A stretch of 64,000 bases of DNA from Sphingobacteriales bacterium TSM_CSS. Lineage in GTDB: Bacteria > Bacteroidota > Bacteroidia > Chitinophagales > UBA2359. Positions 18,221 to 28,803 of this stretch are shown here, one piece after another. A program made the position numbers and the translations under genes. The notes under the pieces were generated by a model, which saw only the letters and a list, made by a program, of their open reading frames with translations, was not told the DNA's origin and did no database searches. Position 1 is the stretch's first letter; each line of letters begins with the position of its first letter. The stretch covers positions 1 through 64,000 of the forward strand of contig NBMY01000098.1 in the NCBI GenBank assembly GCA_002212985.1, given 5' to 3'.

Positions 18221-18751
18221 TTATGAGGTTTTAATCATTTGGAGGTAATGCAGGGTTTTTCGCAAAAAATCGGGCAGTGCGTCGGTATTTTTCAGGCAAA
18301 TCAGCAAATCGGCGCAGTGGGTTTTATTTTCAAAATAAGGGCCTATTCTGAATTTTGCGTTAGAAAAAGTGGAAATATATTCTAACGTTGCCTGCTCGGT
18401 AATACAGGCATTAATTAAAATATCGAATGGTTTTTCCAGAAAGTTGATGGGGATATGGTGAGCGGGTTGCAGGTACCAGGTTACTTCTTTGCGCGAGAAA
18501 CAGGGGTAAGCTGTTTGTTCCTGCGCATTGGCCGAGTTAATAAACCCCAGCAGGCTTACGTGTTTTTTTTGTTGTTCGAGGTTGGTGGCAAACCGGCGCA
18601 CCCAAACGGCATTTTCTTCTTTGGTAGCATCAAACAAAATGCCTATTGATTTTGCGTCGTGAAGGGTTACTGCCTTATGGTTTGCCCGGTGTTGTTGTAA
18701 GCGCTGTTTCATATAGTATTGGTAAAACAACATTTGAACCGATTGCCACAT
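18221..18751 (-). CDS. DUF6913-family protein, 176 aa
   Basis: The segment AKSIGILFDATKEENAVWVR, then CFSRKEVTWYL, FDILINACITEQATLEYIS and the ending LRKTLHYLQMI match the pattern of a small cytosolic family seen throughout Bacteroidota (DUF6913), function unknown. The ATG at 18749-18751 was chosen; the frame also reaches a TTG at 18799 overlapping the accA stop. It sits between accA and dapA on the same strand. Confidence 0.7.
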   Translation of the reverse strand: MWQSVQMLFYQYYMKQRLQQHRANHKAVTLHDAKSIGILFDATKEENAVWVRRFATNLEQQKKHVSLLGFINSANAQEQTAYPCFSRKEVTWYLQPAHHIPINFLEKPFDILINACITEQATLEYISTFSNAKFRIGPYFENKTHCADLLICLKNTDALPDFLRKTLHYLQMIKTS

Positions 18752-18795
18752 GTTTGTTGGGTTTAAGGGTAATTTTTGCCGGTTTAAGGGTTTTT

Positions 18796-19749
18796 TCAAA
18801 CTTCTTCAAACTTACCCATGGCGGTAAATTTGGTTATTCGTTGTGCTATGCGCTCTGCGGGGTTTATTTGTTGCAGTTGGTTAATATTGGCAATAAGGCG
18901 GTCTTTAAGCAGTTGTGCCATTTTTTGGGGGTCTTTATGTGCGCCGCCGAGGGGTTCTTCCACAATTTCGTCAACCAGTTTAAAGAAATACATATCGGAG
19001 GCGGTAAGGTGCAGTTGTTCGGCGGCTTTTTCTTTGTGTTCCCAGCTTCGCCATAAAATAGAGGAGCAGGATTCGGGCGAAATTACCGAGTACCAGGTGT
19101 TTTCGAGCATGAGAATGCGGTCTCCCACGCCAATGCCCAATGCGCCGCCCGATGCACCTTCGCCAATAATTACGCATACTACGGGCACTTTGAGTTTGCT
19201 CATTTCGTACAGGTTTCGGGCAATGGCTTCGGCTTGTCCTCGTTCTTCGGCTTCTATGCCCGGGAAAGCGCCCGGTGTATCAATAAGGCAAACAATGGGT
19301 TTGTTAAATTTTTCGGCCAATTTCATCAGGCGCAGGGCTTTGCGGTAGCCTTCGGGGTTGGCCATGCCAAAATTGCGGTATTGGCGGCTTTTGGTATCTA
19401 CCCCTTTCTGATGCCCTACAAACATCACCGTTTGCCCTGCCATGGTGCCAAAGCCGCCTACAATGGCTTTATCATCGCCAATGAGGCGGTCGCCGTGCAG
19501 TTCGGTAAAGGCGGTACACATTTCGGCAATATAATACAAGGTATAAGGGCGTTCGGGGTGGCGCGAAAGTTGTACCCGTTGCCAGGGGGTTAAATTGCTG
19601 TACACCTGTTTTTTTACCTCGGCCAGTTTTTTTTGCAGTTCTTCCAGTGTTTTGTTAATATCAACACCTTCGGTATTGCCTATTTCCTTAACCTTTTCTA
19701 TGCGCTCATACAGTTCGGCAATTTGCCTTTCAAAATCTAAAAATTGCAT
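18796..19749 (-). CDS. accA: Acetyl-CoA carboxylase carboxyltransferase subunit alpha, 317 aa
   Basis: Forms the carboxyltransferase with AccD in malonyl-CoA synthesis. Recognisable by [59 protein letters not shown], and [20 protein letters not shown], in family order. Full length for the family. It is followed directly by the DUF6913 gene and preceded by prfB on the same strand. Confidence 0.95.
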   Translation of the reverse strand: MQFLDFERQIAELYERIEKVKEIGNTEGVDINKTLEELQKKLAEVKKQVYSNLTPWQRVQLSRHPERPYTLYYIAEMCTAFTELHGDRLIGDDKAIVGGFGTMAGQTVMFVGHQKGVDTKSRQYRNFGMANPEGYRKALRLMKLAEKFNKPIVCLIDTPGAFPGIEAEERGQAEAIARNLYEMSKLKVPVVCVIIGEGASGGALGIGVGDRILMLENTWYSVISPESCSSILWRSWEHKEKAAEQLHLTASDMYFFKLVDEIVEEPLGGAHKDPQKMAQLLKDRLIANINQLQQINPAERIAQRITKFTAMGKFEEV

Positions 19750-19828
19750 ACGCTATATTTTGGTATTGCCAATATAAATACAAAGTTAGTACATTTTAAC
19801 CAATGTACACCGGCCTTGTTGCCGGTTA

Positions 19829-20927
19829 TTATTCTTGTGGCTGCCCTTGTTTGCCATATACCATCATGGCTTTTACAAACGGCAGCAGGTCGCCGTCCAT
19901 AACAGCCTGCACATTGCCGGTTTCAACGCCGGTGCGCAGGTCTTTTACCAGTTTATAAGGGTGCATAACGTAGTTGCGCACCTGACTGCCCCATTCTATT
20001 TTGCGTTTACCGCTTTCGAGTTTGGCTTTTTCTTCGTTTTGTTTTTGCAACTCCATTTCGTACAGGCGCGATTTGAGCATTTGCAGGGCAGTTTCGCGGT
20101 TTTGCCCCTGTGTGCGGTGCACCTGGCATTCCAGCACAATACCCGTAGGCAAGTGCCGCAGCCGCACTGCTGTTTCCACCTTATTTACGTTTTGCCCGCC
20201 GGCGCCGCTTGAGCGGAAGGTGTCCCATTCCAGGTCGGCGGGGTTAATGTCTATTTCAATGGTTTCATCGGCCAGCGGGTAAACAAAAACCGATGCAAAA
20301 GAGGTGTGCCGGCGGCTGTTAGAGTCGAATGGAGAAATGCGCACCAGACGGTGTACGCCGCTTTCGCCTTTAAGATATCCGTAGGCAAATTCGCCTTCAA
20401 ATTCCAGCGATACCGATTTTATACCGGCCACATCGCCCTCCTGCAGGTCTAATTCTCGCACTTTATAACCTTGTTTTTCGCCCCACATTACATACATGCG
20501 CATGAGCATAGAAGCCCAGTCACAACTTTCGGTACCGCCTGCACCGGCATTTATGGTTAAAATTGCGCCCAATTGGTCTTCGGGTTCGTTGAGGGTGGCC
20601 TGTAGTTCCAAATCATCGGTTAACTGCAGTGTTTTCTGATATTGCGCATCGGTTTCATCTTCGGTGGCTTCGCCGGCTTGGGCAAATTCATACAACACAC
20701 AAAGGTCGTCAAATTCTTTTTCAACGGCTTTGTACAGTTCAACCCAATGCTTGTTAGATTTAATAGACTTGAGTATGGTTTGCGCCCGTTTGGGGTTATT
20801 CCAAAAATCGGGTTCCACACTCAGGGCTTCTTCGTGAATGATGGTTTCGGTTCGGTTATCTACGTCAAAGATACCTCCTTAAAGACACAATACGCTTTTC
20901 GAGCGTTTTAAATTGTTCTGTGGTCAT
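19829..20927 (-). CDS. prfB: Peptide chain release factor 2, with programmed +1 frameshift, 365 aa
   Basis: RF2 terminates at UGA and UAA. The main frame (19829-20866) has the GGQ loop ([20 protein letters not shown]) and the codon-recognition region. The first 20 residues ([20 protein letters not shown]) are in a different frame, starting at ATG 20925-20927 and ending at an in-frame UGA at 20865-20867. Translation must shift +1 at CTT-TGA-C to continue as [10 protein letters not shown]. This is the classic autoregulation by which low RF2 raises frameshifting. A gene caller starting at MEPDFW would miss the first 36 residues. Confidence 0.93.
20864..20879 (-). promoter_or_regulatory. prfB programmed frameshift site
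   Basis: On the minus strand AGGAGG (20874-20879) precedes TATCTTTGAC, giving an internal Shine-Dalgarno a few bases before the CTT UGA C slip site. This arrangement is the conserved RF2 frameshift signal. Confidence 0.93.
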
Positions 20928-21167
20928 ATGTGTACAATGAATTTAAGGACAAAGGTAGTGTTTTTTTGCATAGCGGTTACTACCCTGCTTCAATTGGCGG
21001 CAAACTGTTTTGAAGGGGCATAGTTTTTTGCGATTGTCCGGGGCGGTGAACAACTATTCGGGCAGCCGGTTTGTTTTTTCAGGATTGAACGGTGCAAACT
21101 TTCCTTGGGGTTTGCACTTTTCTGGTAGTTTCAAACCTTTTTACCCCTCTGTGAAGCCCTGAATCAC

Positions 21168-24038
21168 ATGCAACAACAGCCTGTACACACACTGCCCGCC
21201 ATAAGTGAAGAAGAAATAGCGTTTTTGGAAGTATTTGGTGCCCGGGTACACAATCTAAAAAACATAGATGTAAGCATACCGCGCAATAAAATGGTGGTAA
21301 TTACCGGCATTAGCGGCAGCGGAAAATCTTCGCTGGCTTTTGATACCATTTATGCCGAAGGGCAGCGCCGGTATATGGAAAGCCTGTCGGCCTATGCGCG
21401 GCAGTTTATTGGCAGCATGGAACGCCCCGATGTGGAGCAAATTAGCGGCCTTAGCCCGGTTATTTCCATTGAACAAAAAACCACCAACAAAAACCCGCGC
21501 TCTACCGTAGGCACGGTTACCGAAGTGTATGACTTTTTGCGTCTGTTGTATGCCCGCATTGGGCGGGCATACTCCTACAACACCGGCAAACCTATGGTGC
21601 GTTTTACCGTGCAACAAATTATTGACTACCTGCTGCAACACTACCAAAACAAAAAAATTGCATTGCTTGCACCGGTGGTAAAAGGCAGAAAAGGGCATTA
21701 TCGCGAACTGTTTGAACAAATACGCAAACAAGGCTATGTAAAAGTGCGCATTGACGGAGAAATTCGCGAGATTACCGATAAAATGCAGGTTGACCGCTAT
21801 AAGGTGCACGATATTGAAGTGGTTGTTGACCGGCTATCTGTAGCAACGGCAGACATGCTGCCGCGTTTGGCGGCATCGGTAGAAACGTCCCTTAAAATGG
21901 GAAACGGCTTAATGATGGTGCTGGAACATAATACCGACAATATCAGGCATTTCAGCAAATTGCTTATGTGCCCCGATACGGGTATTGCCTACGACGAGCC
22001 TTCACCCAACACGTTTTCGTTTAACTCGCCCTATGGCGCCTGCCCCGACTGCAAAGGACTGGGATTTATACATGATATTGACTTAGAACTGGTAATACCC
22101 GATAATCAGAAAAGCATTAACGAAATGGGTATTGCCCCGCTTGGCGAGGTGCGCGATACGCAAACTTACGCCAAAGTGCGTGCAATAGCACAAAAATTTG
22201 GGTTTACCCTGGCCACGCCCGTTAAAGATATTCCGCAGGAGGCGCTGCAAATGATTTTATACGGCACAAAGGGCAGTAACATAAGGGTACCCATGCAATA
22301 CGGCGGCGCCAAAACCAATCAGTTAGAGTTTGAAGGTATTGTACATACCCTGCGCCGCTGTTTTGAAGACAGAAACATGTCGGAAGAAATACGGCGCTGG
22401 GCAGAAGAATTTATAGTAAATAAAATTTGCCCCCAATGCAATGGACAACGCCTTAAACGCGAATCGCTGCATTTTAAGATAAACGAGTTGAATATTGCCC
22501 GTGTGAGCGATATGGATATTCAGGCTTTGTTTGACTGGCTGCAACACTTAGAACAATACCTCGATGAAAAAGAACGGGTAATAGCCAAAGATATATTGAA
22601 AGAACTGCGCTCCCGAACCGGTTTTTTACTCAACGTGGGTCTGACCTACCTTTGCCTCAACCGCCCGTCGCGCACGCTTTCGGGCGGCGAAAGCCAGCGC
22701 ATACGGCTGGCAACTCAAATTGGCTCTCAATTGGTAGGCATTACCTACATTTTAGATGAACCCAGCATAGGCCTGCATCAGCGCGATAACCACCGCCTTA
22801 TTGGCGCCCTCAAAGACCTTACCCATGTGGGCAACACCGTTCTGGTGGTAGAACATGACAAAGATATTATGCTGGAAGCCGATTATATTATTGACATTGG
22901 CCCCGGCGCCGGTAAACACGGCGGGCAAATTGTAGGCCAAGGCACCCCCGAGGACTTTGCCCGAAGCAATACCCTTACCGCTCAATACCTGCGCCACGAA
23001 CAGGTAATTGCCCTGCCCGAAAAACGCCGCAAAGGAAACGGCAACCTGCTAACTCTGCACAACGCTACCGGCAACAACCTTAAAAACATTACCGTTTCTT
23101 TTCCACTCGGAACACTTATTTGCGTAACCGGCGTATCGGGCAGCGGTAAATCTACGCTCATTAATGATACCCTTTACCCTATACTCAACCAGCATTTTTA
23201 CAATGCCGTAAAAAAACCGCTCCCCTACTCGCACATAGAAGGACTGCAATTTATTGACAAGGTAATAGAAATAGACCAATCACCTATTGGACGCACCCCG
23301 CGTTCTAATCCGGCTACCTATATTGATTTGTTTACCCCAATAAGGCAATTGTTCAGCGATACTCCCGAAGCCAAAATAAGAGGTTACAAAGCCGGGCGTT
23401 TTTCATTTAACGTAAAAGGCGGCCGGTGCGAAGTGTGCGAAGGCGGCGGCATGAAGGTAATTGAAATGAATTTTTTGCCCGATGTAATGGTGCTTTGCGA
23501 ACGCTGCCTTGGTAAACGCTACAACCGCGAAACCCTTGAAATCCGGTACAAAGGCAAATCCATAAGCGATGTGCTGAACATGACCGTGGAAGAAGCCGTT
23601 CTGTTTTTTGAACCACTGCCCAAAATACACCAAATGGTAAAAGCGCTGCAAGATGTGGGTTTAGGTTATATTACCCTTGGGCAATCGGCCACCACCCTCA
23701 GCGGCGGCGAAGCGCAACGGGTAAAACTGGCATCGGAACTGCGCAAACGCGATACGGGTAAAACTTTCTACATTCTCGACGAACCTACTACCGGGCTGCA
23801 CTTTGAAGACATCAGAATATTAATGCAGGTTATTCAAAAACTGGTAGATAAGGGCAATACAGTGGTAATTATTGAACACAATATGGACGTAATTAAACTG
23901 GCCGATTACATTATTGATATTGGACCCGAAGGCGGCGGCGGCGGCGGAACCGTGGTTTGTACCGGCACCCCCGAACATGTGGCCGCCCACCCGAACAGCT
24001 TTACCGGGCAATTTCTTAAAACCGAACTGCCGGCTTAA
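21168..24038 (+). CDS. uvrA: Excinuclease ABC subunit UvrA, 956 aa
   Basis: DNA damage recognition ATPase of nucleotide excision repair. Two ABC modules: Walker [13 protein letters not shown] near residue 45 and [13 protein letters not shown] near 655; signatures [14 protein letters not shown] near 503 and [14 protein letters not shown] near 843. The C-terminal zinc finger is complete (CEVCEGGG ... CERCLGKRY). The first one is altered: the expected CxxC reads CPDT before [13 protein letters not shown], a change I believe is frequent in Bacteroidota. Length is normal. Confidence 0.95.
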   Translation: MQQQPVHTLPAISEEEIAFLEVFGARVHNLKNIDVSIPRNKMVVITGISGSGKSSLAFDTIYAEGQRRYMESLSAYARQFIGSMERPDVEQISGLSPVISIEQKTTNKNPRSTVGTVTEVYDFLRLLYARIGRAYSYNTGKPMVRFTVQQIIDYLLQHYQNKKIALLAPVVKGRKGHYRELFEQIRKQGYVKVRIDGEIREITDKMQVDRYKVHDIEVVVDRLSVATADMLPRLAASVETSLKMGNGLMMVLEHNTDNIRHFSKLLMCPDTGIAYDEPSPNTFSFNSPYGACPDCKGLGFIHDIDLELVIPDNQKSINEMGIAPLGEVRDTQTYAKVRAIAQKFGFTLATPVKDIPQEALQMILYGTKGSNIRVPMQYGGAKTNQLEFEGIVHTLRRCFEDRNMSEEIRRWAEEFIVNKICPQCNGQRLKRESLHFKINELNIARVSDMDIQALFDWLQHLEQYLDEKERVIAKDILKELRSRTGFLLNVGLTYLCLNRPSRTLSGGESQRIRLATQIGSQLVGITYILDEPSIGLHQRDNHRLIGALKDLTHVGNTVLVVEHDKDIMLEADYIIDIGPGAGKHGGQIVGQGTPEDFARSNTLTAQYLRHEQVIALPEKRRKGNGNLLTLHNATGNNLKNITVSFPLGTLICVTGVSGSGKSTLINDTLYPILNQHFYNAVKKPLPYSHIEGLQFIDKVIEIDQSPIGRTPRSNPATYIDLFTPIRQLFSDTPEAKIRGYKAGRFSFNVKGGRCEVCEGGGMKVIEMNFLPDVMVLCERCLGKRYNRETLEIRYKGKSISDVLNMTVEEAVLFFEPLPKIHQMVKALQDVGLGYITLGQSATTLSGGEAQRVKLASELRKRDTGKTFYILDEPTTGLHFEDIRILMQVIQKLVDKGNTVVIIEHNMDVIKLADYIIDIGPEGGGGGGTVVCTGTPEHVAAHPNSFTGQFLKTELPA

Positions 24039-24197
24039 ACCTGTTTACAAAAGTTTCAATTTTTTGTGCTGTAAATCAACTGTCATTGCCACTTGTGCTT
24101 CGGGTTGTACATACCCCAAAAGAGCAATCCATACAAATACTTTCAATTAAAAACATACATATCTCCACTGCCAACTCATTACCCGTTATTTTATACT

Positions 24198-25265
24198 ATG
24201 AAAAAAATAAATTTTTACGCCGGCCCCTCCATTTTACCCCGCGAAGTAATAGAGCAACTGGCACAGGGTGTTTTAAATTTTAACGAATCCGGTTTGTCTG
24301 TTCTGGAAATATCGCACCGCAGCGCCGATTTTGAAGCCGTTATAGCAAACGCCTGCGAATTGGTAAAAGAATTGCTGCACTTGCCCGCTCATTACGAAGT
24401 GTTGTTTTTGGGCGGCGGCGCCAGTATGCAGTTTTGCCAGGTTCCTTATAACCTGCTGCCGCCCAATGGCACTGCAGCCTATGTCAACACAGGAGTTTGG
24501 GCAACCGGAGCTATACACGAAGCCCGCTTTTTTGGCAATACCGAGGTGGTTGCCTCCTCCGAAGAGGGTAATTTTTCTTATATTCCGCAAATTCCAATGA
24601 TTGGTAAAGAGTATGCTTATCTGCATATTACCACCAACAATACCATTTTTGGCACACAATACCACCAATTACCCACCTGCGAATGCCCTCTGGTGGCCGA
24701 TATGTCGTCGGATATTTTTTCTAAAAAAACCGACGCTTCAAAATTTGACCTCTTTTATGCCGGAGCGCAAAAAAATCTCGGACCGGCAGGAACTACCTTA
24801 GTGGTGGTAAATCCCGAAATATTGGGTAAAACCAACCGCGCCATTCCTACCATGCTCAACTACCAAACACATATAAAAAAGGGTTCCATGTTCAACACGC
24901 CGCCTGTTTTTGCCGTTTACGGCTGCTACCTCACCCTGCAATGGATAAAAAAACGCGGAATTGAACAAATTGAAGCCGATAACAACGCCAAAGCCGCTCT
25001 TTTATATGCCGAAATTGACCGCAACAGCTTGTTTACCGGCACTGCAAAACCAGAGCACCGCTCGGTAATGAACGCCACCTTTACCATTAACCGCCCCGAA
25101 CTGGAAAAAACTTTCCTCCAGTTTGCTACCGAAGCCGGTTGTGTTGGTATTAAAGGACACCGGTTAGTGGGCGGTTTCAGGGCTTCCATGTATAATGCCA
25201 TGAATATTGAAGGGGTTAAAACATTGGCCGAAGTCATGAAAACATTTGAAAATAAATACGCATAA
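24198..25265 (+). CDS. serC: Phosphoserine aminotransferase, 355 aa
   Basis: PLP enzyme of serine (and pyridoxine) synthesis that converts 3-phosphohydroxypyruvate to phosphoserine. The protein starts MKKINFYAGPSILPREV, typical for SerC, has LFLGGGASMQFCQVPYNL, and the PLP lysine in FYAGAQKNLGPAG at about residue 192. ATG at 24198; a longer frame from 24093 adds unrelated residues. A strong hairpin lies about 210 bp downstream. Confidence 0.94.
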   Translation: MKKINFYAGPSILPREVIEQLAQGVLNFNESGLSVLEISHRSADFEAVIANACELVKELLHLPAHYEVLFLGGGASMQFCQVPYNLLPPNGTAAYVNTGVWATGAIHEARFFGNTEVVASSEEGNFSYIPQIPMIGKEYAYLHITTNNTIFGTQYHQLPTCECPLVADMSSDIFSKKTDASKFDLFYAGAQKNLGPAGTTLVVVNPEILGKTNRAIPTMLNYQTHIKKGSMFNTPPVFAVYGCYLTLQWIKKRGIEQIEADNNAKAALLYAEIDRNSLFTGTAKPEHRSVMNATFTINRPELEKTFLQFATEAGCVGIKGHRLVGGFRASMYNAMNIEGVKTLAEVMKTFENKYA

Positions 25266-25947
25266 TAGTCGAGCTTGAAACATTTGTCATAAATTTGTCA
25301 AAAATAATTTGGCCATTTCAGCACCCCGCTTTACTTTTGGACATTATCAGCAGCCGGCAGGTTATTTTCCTTTTAGTGCTACCGAAACAGCAGGAAAAAA
25401 ATGTAAAGGAAATTGGAGTAATGCTGTTGGCTTATCAGTTTGGCTAGGGCGCTTTTCTTATTTCATAATCATCAACCCCTGTAAGTAAGCTTACCGGGGT
25501 TTTTTTATTTTCTTTTGTTAAAAAAAAGCCTGCCAAAAACAGCAAATTCTTGTTTACTTTAAGAAAATACAATTATTTATCAGTAAAATCTTGTACTTAT
25601 TTAGGTTATACCTTTGGGGTGATGTTCTTACCCAAATTCCTTTCATTTTACCAAAAAGAACGCCAAGTTTTTTTTGCTTTTTATGGTCAATGCTTCCAAT
25701 GAGCAGGGAACAAGAAAAAATGACTGGATTTACAGATAGTACCCGAACAGTTACAAAATCTTTATGTTGCTGTTAAACACTTACGGTGCATAAGTTTTTG
25801 AATAACCTTTAAGAATCGGGTTCATAAAATAACCCAAAATACCCGTTACTTTTTTAAAGAATGCCTTAACTAAATGGCAAATTAAGTTGTAGCTTAAAAA
25901 GTTGCCATTTTTTTCAGTATCTTTGTTGTTTAACTAAAAATATCTGC
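25266..25947. other. 682-bp intergenic region between serC and queE
   Basis: Contains the terminator at 25474-25507 and, at its right end, TATCTTTG (25918-25925), a probable -7 element for queE. A 61-codon ORF at 25591-25776 shows no family features. I see no RNA gene. Confidence 0.5.
25474..25507 (+). terminator. Rho-independent terminator
   Basis: Arms AACCCCTGTAAG and CTTACCGGGGTT around a 4-base loop pair 11 of 12 positions and are followed by a run of T. It lies about 209 bp after serC, which may have a long 3' leader or there may be a short unrecognised transcript. Confidence 0.75.
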
Positions 25948-26601
25948 ATGCAGCTATTTCCAACTGAAAAACTCCCTAAAAATACCCTGTCAGGCAACCT
26001 TATACAAACCCTGCCTTTAATGGAGCAATTTTACACCATACAAGGCGAAGGCGCTTACCAAGGCAGTGCAGCCGTTTTTATACGTTTAGGCGGCTGCGAC
26101 GTGGGCTGTGTATGGTGTGATGTAAAAGAATCGTGGAATGCCGGCAACCACCCGCAAACCGATATAACCGATATAATACGGGAAAGTGGAAAATATGAAT
26201 CCGAAATTTGCGTTATAACCGGAGGCGAGCCGCTTATGCATAACCTTACCGCCTTGTGTACAGGTTTGCAAAAAGCAGGAAAACGCACACATGTAGAAAC
26301 ATCGGGCGCACACCCGCTTACCGGAAAATGGGATTGGATCTGCCTTTCGCCCAAAAAATTCAAATTCCCGCTTCCCGAAGTGGTGGCGGTTGCCAATGAA
26401 CTGAAAGTGGTTGTTTACCACCCGTCGGATTTTGCGTGGGCCGAGCAGTTTGCTGCAAAAGTACCTGCAAACTGCCAACTTTTTTTACAACCCGAATGGA
26501 GTAAAACCAACACCATACTACCGCTTATTGTAGATTATGTGAAACAACACCCCAAGTGGCAAATATCCTTGCAAATACATAAATACATGAATATTCCGTA
26601 A
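25948..26601 (+). CDS. queE: 7-carboxy-7-deazaguanine synthase, 217 aa
   Basis: Radical SAM enzyme of queuosine synthesis. FYTIQGEGAYQGSAAVFIRL is the family N-terminus; the cluster cysteines appear as CDVGCVWC at residues 50-57 (CxxxCxxC spacing); the later VITGGEPLMH is the conserved SAM-binding strand. Near its end LQIHKYMNIP matches QueE. No other queuosine gene is adjacent. Confidence 0.93.
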   Translation: MQLFPTEKLPKNTLSGNLIQTLPLMEQFYTIQGEGAYQGSAAVFIRLGGCDVGCVWCDVKESWNAGNHPQTDITDIIRESGKYESEICVITGGEPLMHNLTALCTGLQKAGKRTHVETSGAHPLTGKWDWICLSPKKFKFPLPEVVAVANELKVVVYHPSDFAWAEQFAAKVPANCQLFLQPEWSKTNTILPLIVDYVKQHPKWQISLQIHKYMNIP

Positions 26602-26641
26602 TTATACACTCTGTTTTTTATTAAACTTTAATTTTTTGTTC

Positions 26642-28786
26642 ATGAGAGTGTTAGCCGGTTTATTAACCGTTTTTTTGTTGTTTACCTGCACCGCTTACCG
26701 GCTTGCCGCCCAAGAAAACGATGGCGTGGAAGAAAGCGCTATGCCCAAAAAGGCAGAGCAATGGTATGCAAAAGCCAATGAGTACTACCTGTATGAAAAA
26801 TATGCCGATGCCAAAGAGTTGCTGCTTAAAACGGTAAAAAAATACCCCAAATTTGCCAAAGCTTATGCCCGATTAGGCGAAATACACTGGAAATTGAAAG
26901 AATACCCCGAAGCACGCGCTGCCTACGGTAAAGTTTTAGCCATCAGCAACACCCCCGCCAATGCATTTATGGTTAATTACTCGGTAGGTAAACTTTGGCT
27001 GGAAGAAAATAATTTTGATGAAGCGGTTAACTCCTTTAGCGCCGCATTAAAGGTAAATACCCCCGAACGCTGGAAAGACAAACGCACCCAGGCAGAATGG
27101 TGGCTGAAAAATGCCCGTTTTGCCGCTCATGCCATTAAAAACCCCGTACCGTTTAACCCCATAAAGTTAGACTCTACCGTAAACTCGCGCCACGACGAAT
27201 ACCTGCCCATGGTTACGGCCGATGAGGAAATGCTGGTATTTACCCGCCGCTTTAAATCTAATGTTGATGCCAATGAAGATTTCTTCTTCAGCACCAAAAA
27301 CTCCGATACTTCTGCCTGGAATATGGCAATAGAAATGGACCGCCCCATTAACTCGCCGGCCAACGAAGGCGCCATTTGTATTTCACCCGATGGAAAACGC
27401 CTGTTTTTTGCCGCCAACGGCCGCCCCGACAGCGAAGGCGGTTTTGACCTCTACTACTGCATGAAATCGGGCAATGCATGGAAAGGCCCCTATAACCTGG
27501 GAACACCGGTAAATACCCCCGCATGGGAATCGCAACCCAGCATTTCGGCCGACGGGCGATGGCTGTATTTCTGTAGCCGGCGCAAAGGCGGCTATGGCGG
27601 TATTGACCTTTGGGTGTCGTACCTGAGCGATAACAATTACTGGACAGAACCGGTAAACCTGGGACCCAACATTAACACACCTAAAGATGAACAATCGCCC
27701 TTTATTCACCCCGATAACCAAACGCTTTATTTTTCTTCCAACGGCCATGTTGGCATGGGCAGCGCCGATTTATATGTTGTACGGCGCGATAGCAGCGGCA
27801 AATGGGGCGAACCCGAAAACCTGGGTTACCCCATAAACACCCCCGATACCGAAAACGGGCTGATTGTAAATGCCCGCGGAAACCGGGCCTATTACTCTTC
27901 TTTTAACAAAGATTTTGGGCTGGATATTTACTACTTTAACCTGCCCAAAGCAGCGCAGCCCAACTATGTAACCTATGTAAAAGGTACTGTGTTTGACGAT
28001 ATCAGCCGGAAAAAATTGTCGGCCACCATTGAACTTATTGACCTGGAAACCGGCAAAATCTTGCAACAAACCGTTTCAGACGCAGTAAACGGCGAATTTC
28101 TGGTTACTTTGCCATCGGGTAAAAATTATATGTACAACGTTTCAAAAACCGATTATCTGTTTTTTTCCGAAAACTTTTCGCTCAAAAACGGCAATCCCGA
28201 CAAACCCTACGTGCTTAATATTGCCATGAAACCCATTCAAAAAGACAAAAAAGATGATAAACCGGTTTGGAACGTGGGGCAATCTGTAGTGCTGCGGAAT
28301 GTGTTTTTTGATACCGACTCCTACCAATTGCAACCGGCCTCCTTTTCGGAGTTAGACCGCCTGGTAAAACTGCTGCAAGACTACCCCACCCTGAAAGTGG
28401 AAATTGGCGGCCATACCGATATTGTTGGCACGCGCGAGTATAACCAAAAACTATCTGCCAACCGCGCCAAAGCCGTATATGACTATTTGGTTGAAAAAGG
28501 CATACCCGCAAAACAACTCTCCCACAAAGGCTATGCCGATACCAAACCTATAGCCGGCAACGATAACGAAGCCGGCCGCGCCGCCAACCGCCGCACCGAA
28601 TTTACCATATTAGACGGTGTTACCAGCCAGCAACTCAGCCAACCGCAAAACGGCAGCTCGGTGGTTAACAAATCTTTGTTGGGCAACAGCACCAACCTGC
28701 TGAAAAATGCCCTGGACCCTGCCGGCGAAACACCCCCGCAGCCGCCGGCAAACAAAGAAAAAGACCCCAAAAATACCCCAAAATAA
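26642..28786 (+). CDS. PorE-like OmpA family protein (TPR, PD40 propeller, CRD, OmpA), 714 aa
   Basis: Signal peptide (LLTVFLLFTCTAYRLAAQ) then TPR-like helices (about 30-150), a PD40/WD40-like propeller with repeated ISPDGKRLFF- and ISADGRWLYF-type blades (about 165-435), a carboxypeptidase-regulatory-like beta domain with VKGTVFDDISRKKLSATIEL (about 445-535), and an OmpA peptidoglycan-binding domain (about 550-660) with GGHTDIVGTREYNQKLSANR. That order equals the T9SS periplasmic anchor PorE; a related envelope protein is possible, since such architectures are multiple per genome. A Pro/Lys-rich tail ends the protein. ATG at 26642 chosen over the TTG at 26636. Confidence 0.75.
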   Translation: MRVLAGLLTVFLLFTCTAYRLAAQENDGVEESAMPKKAEQWYAKANEYYLYEKYADAKELLLKTVKKYPKFAKAYARLGEIHWKLKEYPEARAAYGKVLAISNTPANAFMVNYSVGKLWLEENNFDEAVNSFSAALKVNTPERWKDKRTQAEWWLKNARFAAHAIKNPVPFNPIKLDSTVNSRHDEYLPMVTADEEMLVFTRRFKSNVDANEDFFFSTKNSDTSAWNMAIEMDRPINSPANEGAICISPDGKRLFFAANGRPDSEGGFDLYYCMKSGNAWKGPYNLGTPVNTPAWESQPSISADGRWLYFCSRRKGGYGGIDLWVSYLSDNNYWTEPVNLGPNINTPKDEQSPFIHPDNQTLYFSSNGHVGMGSADLYVVRRDSSGKWGEPENLGYPINTPDTENGLIVNARGNRAYYSSFNKDFGLDIYYFNLPKAAQPNYVTYVKGTVFDDISRKKLSATIELIDLETGKILQQTVSDAVNGEFLVTLPSGKNYMYNVSKTDYLFFSENFSLKNGNPDKPYVLNIAMKPIQKDKKDDKPVWNVGQSVVLRNVFFDTDSYQLQPASFSELDRLVKLLQDYPTLKVEIGGHTDIVGTREYNQKLSANRAKAVYDYLVEKGIPAKQLSHKGYADTKPIAGNDNEAGRAANRRTEFTILDGVTSQQLSQPQNGSSVVNKSLLGNSTNLLKNALDPAGETPPQPPANKEKDPKNTPK

Positions 28787-28803
28787 TACAGGCAACCGCT
28801 GCC

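Noticed and set aside
19809-19826. ACCGGC/GCCGGT hairpin after prfB as terminator
   Set aside because: Six-base stem without a T-run in either orientation.
25591-25776. 61-codon plus-strand ORF between serC and queE
   Set aside because: Low-complexity hydrophobic and AT-rich composition, no recognisable family or upstream signals.
25860-25947. PreQ1 riboswitch before queE
   Set aside because: The leader after the -7 element is only about 20 bases, too short for the aptamer, and no conserved fold was seen.
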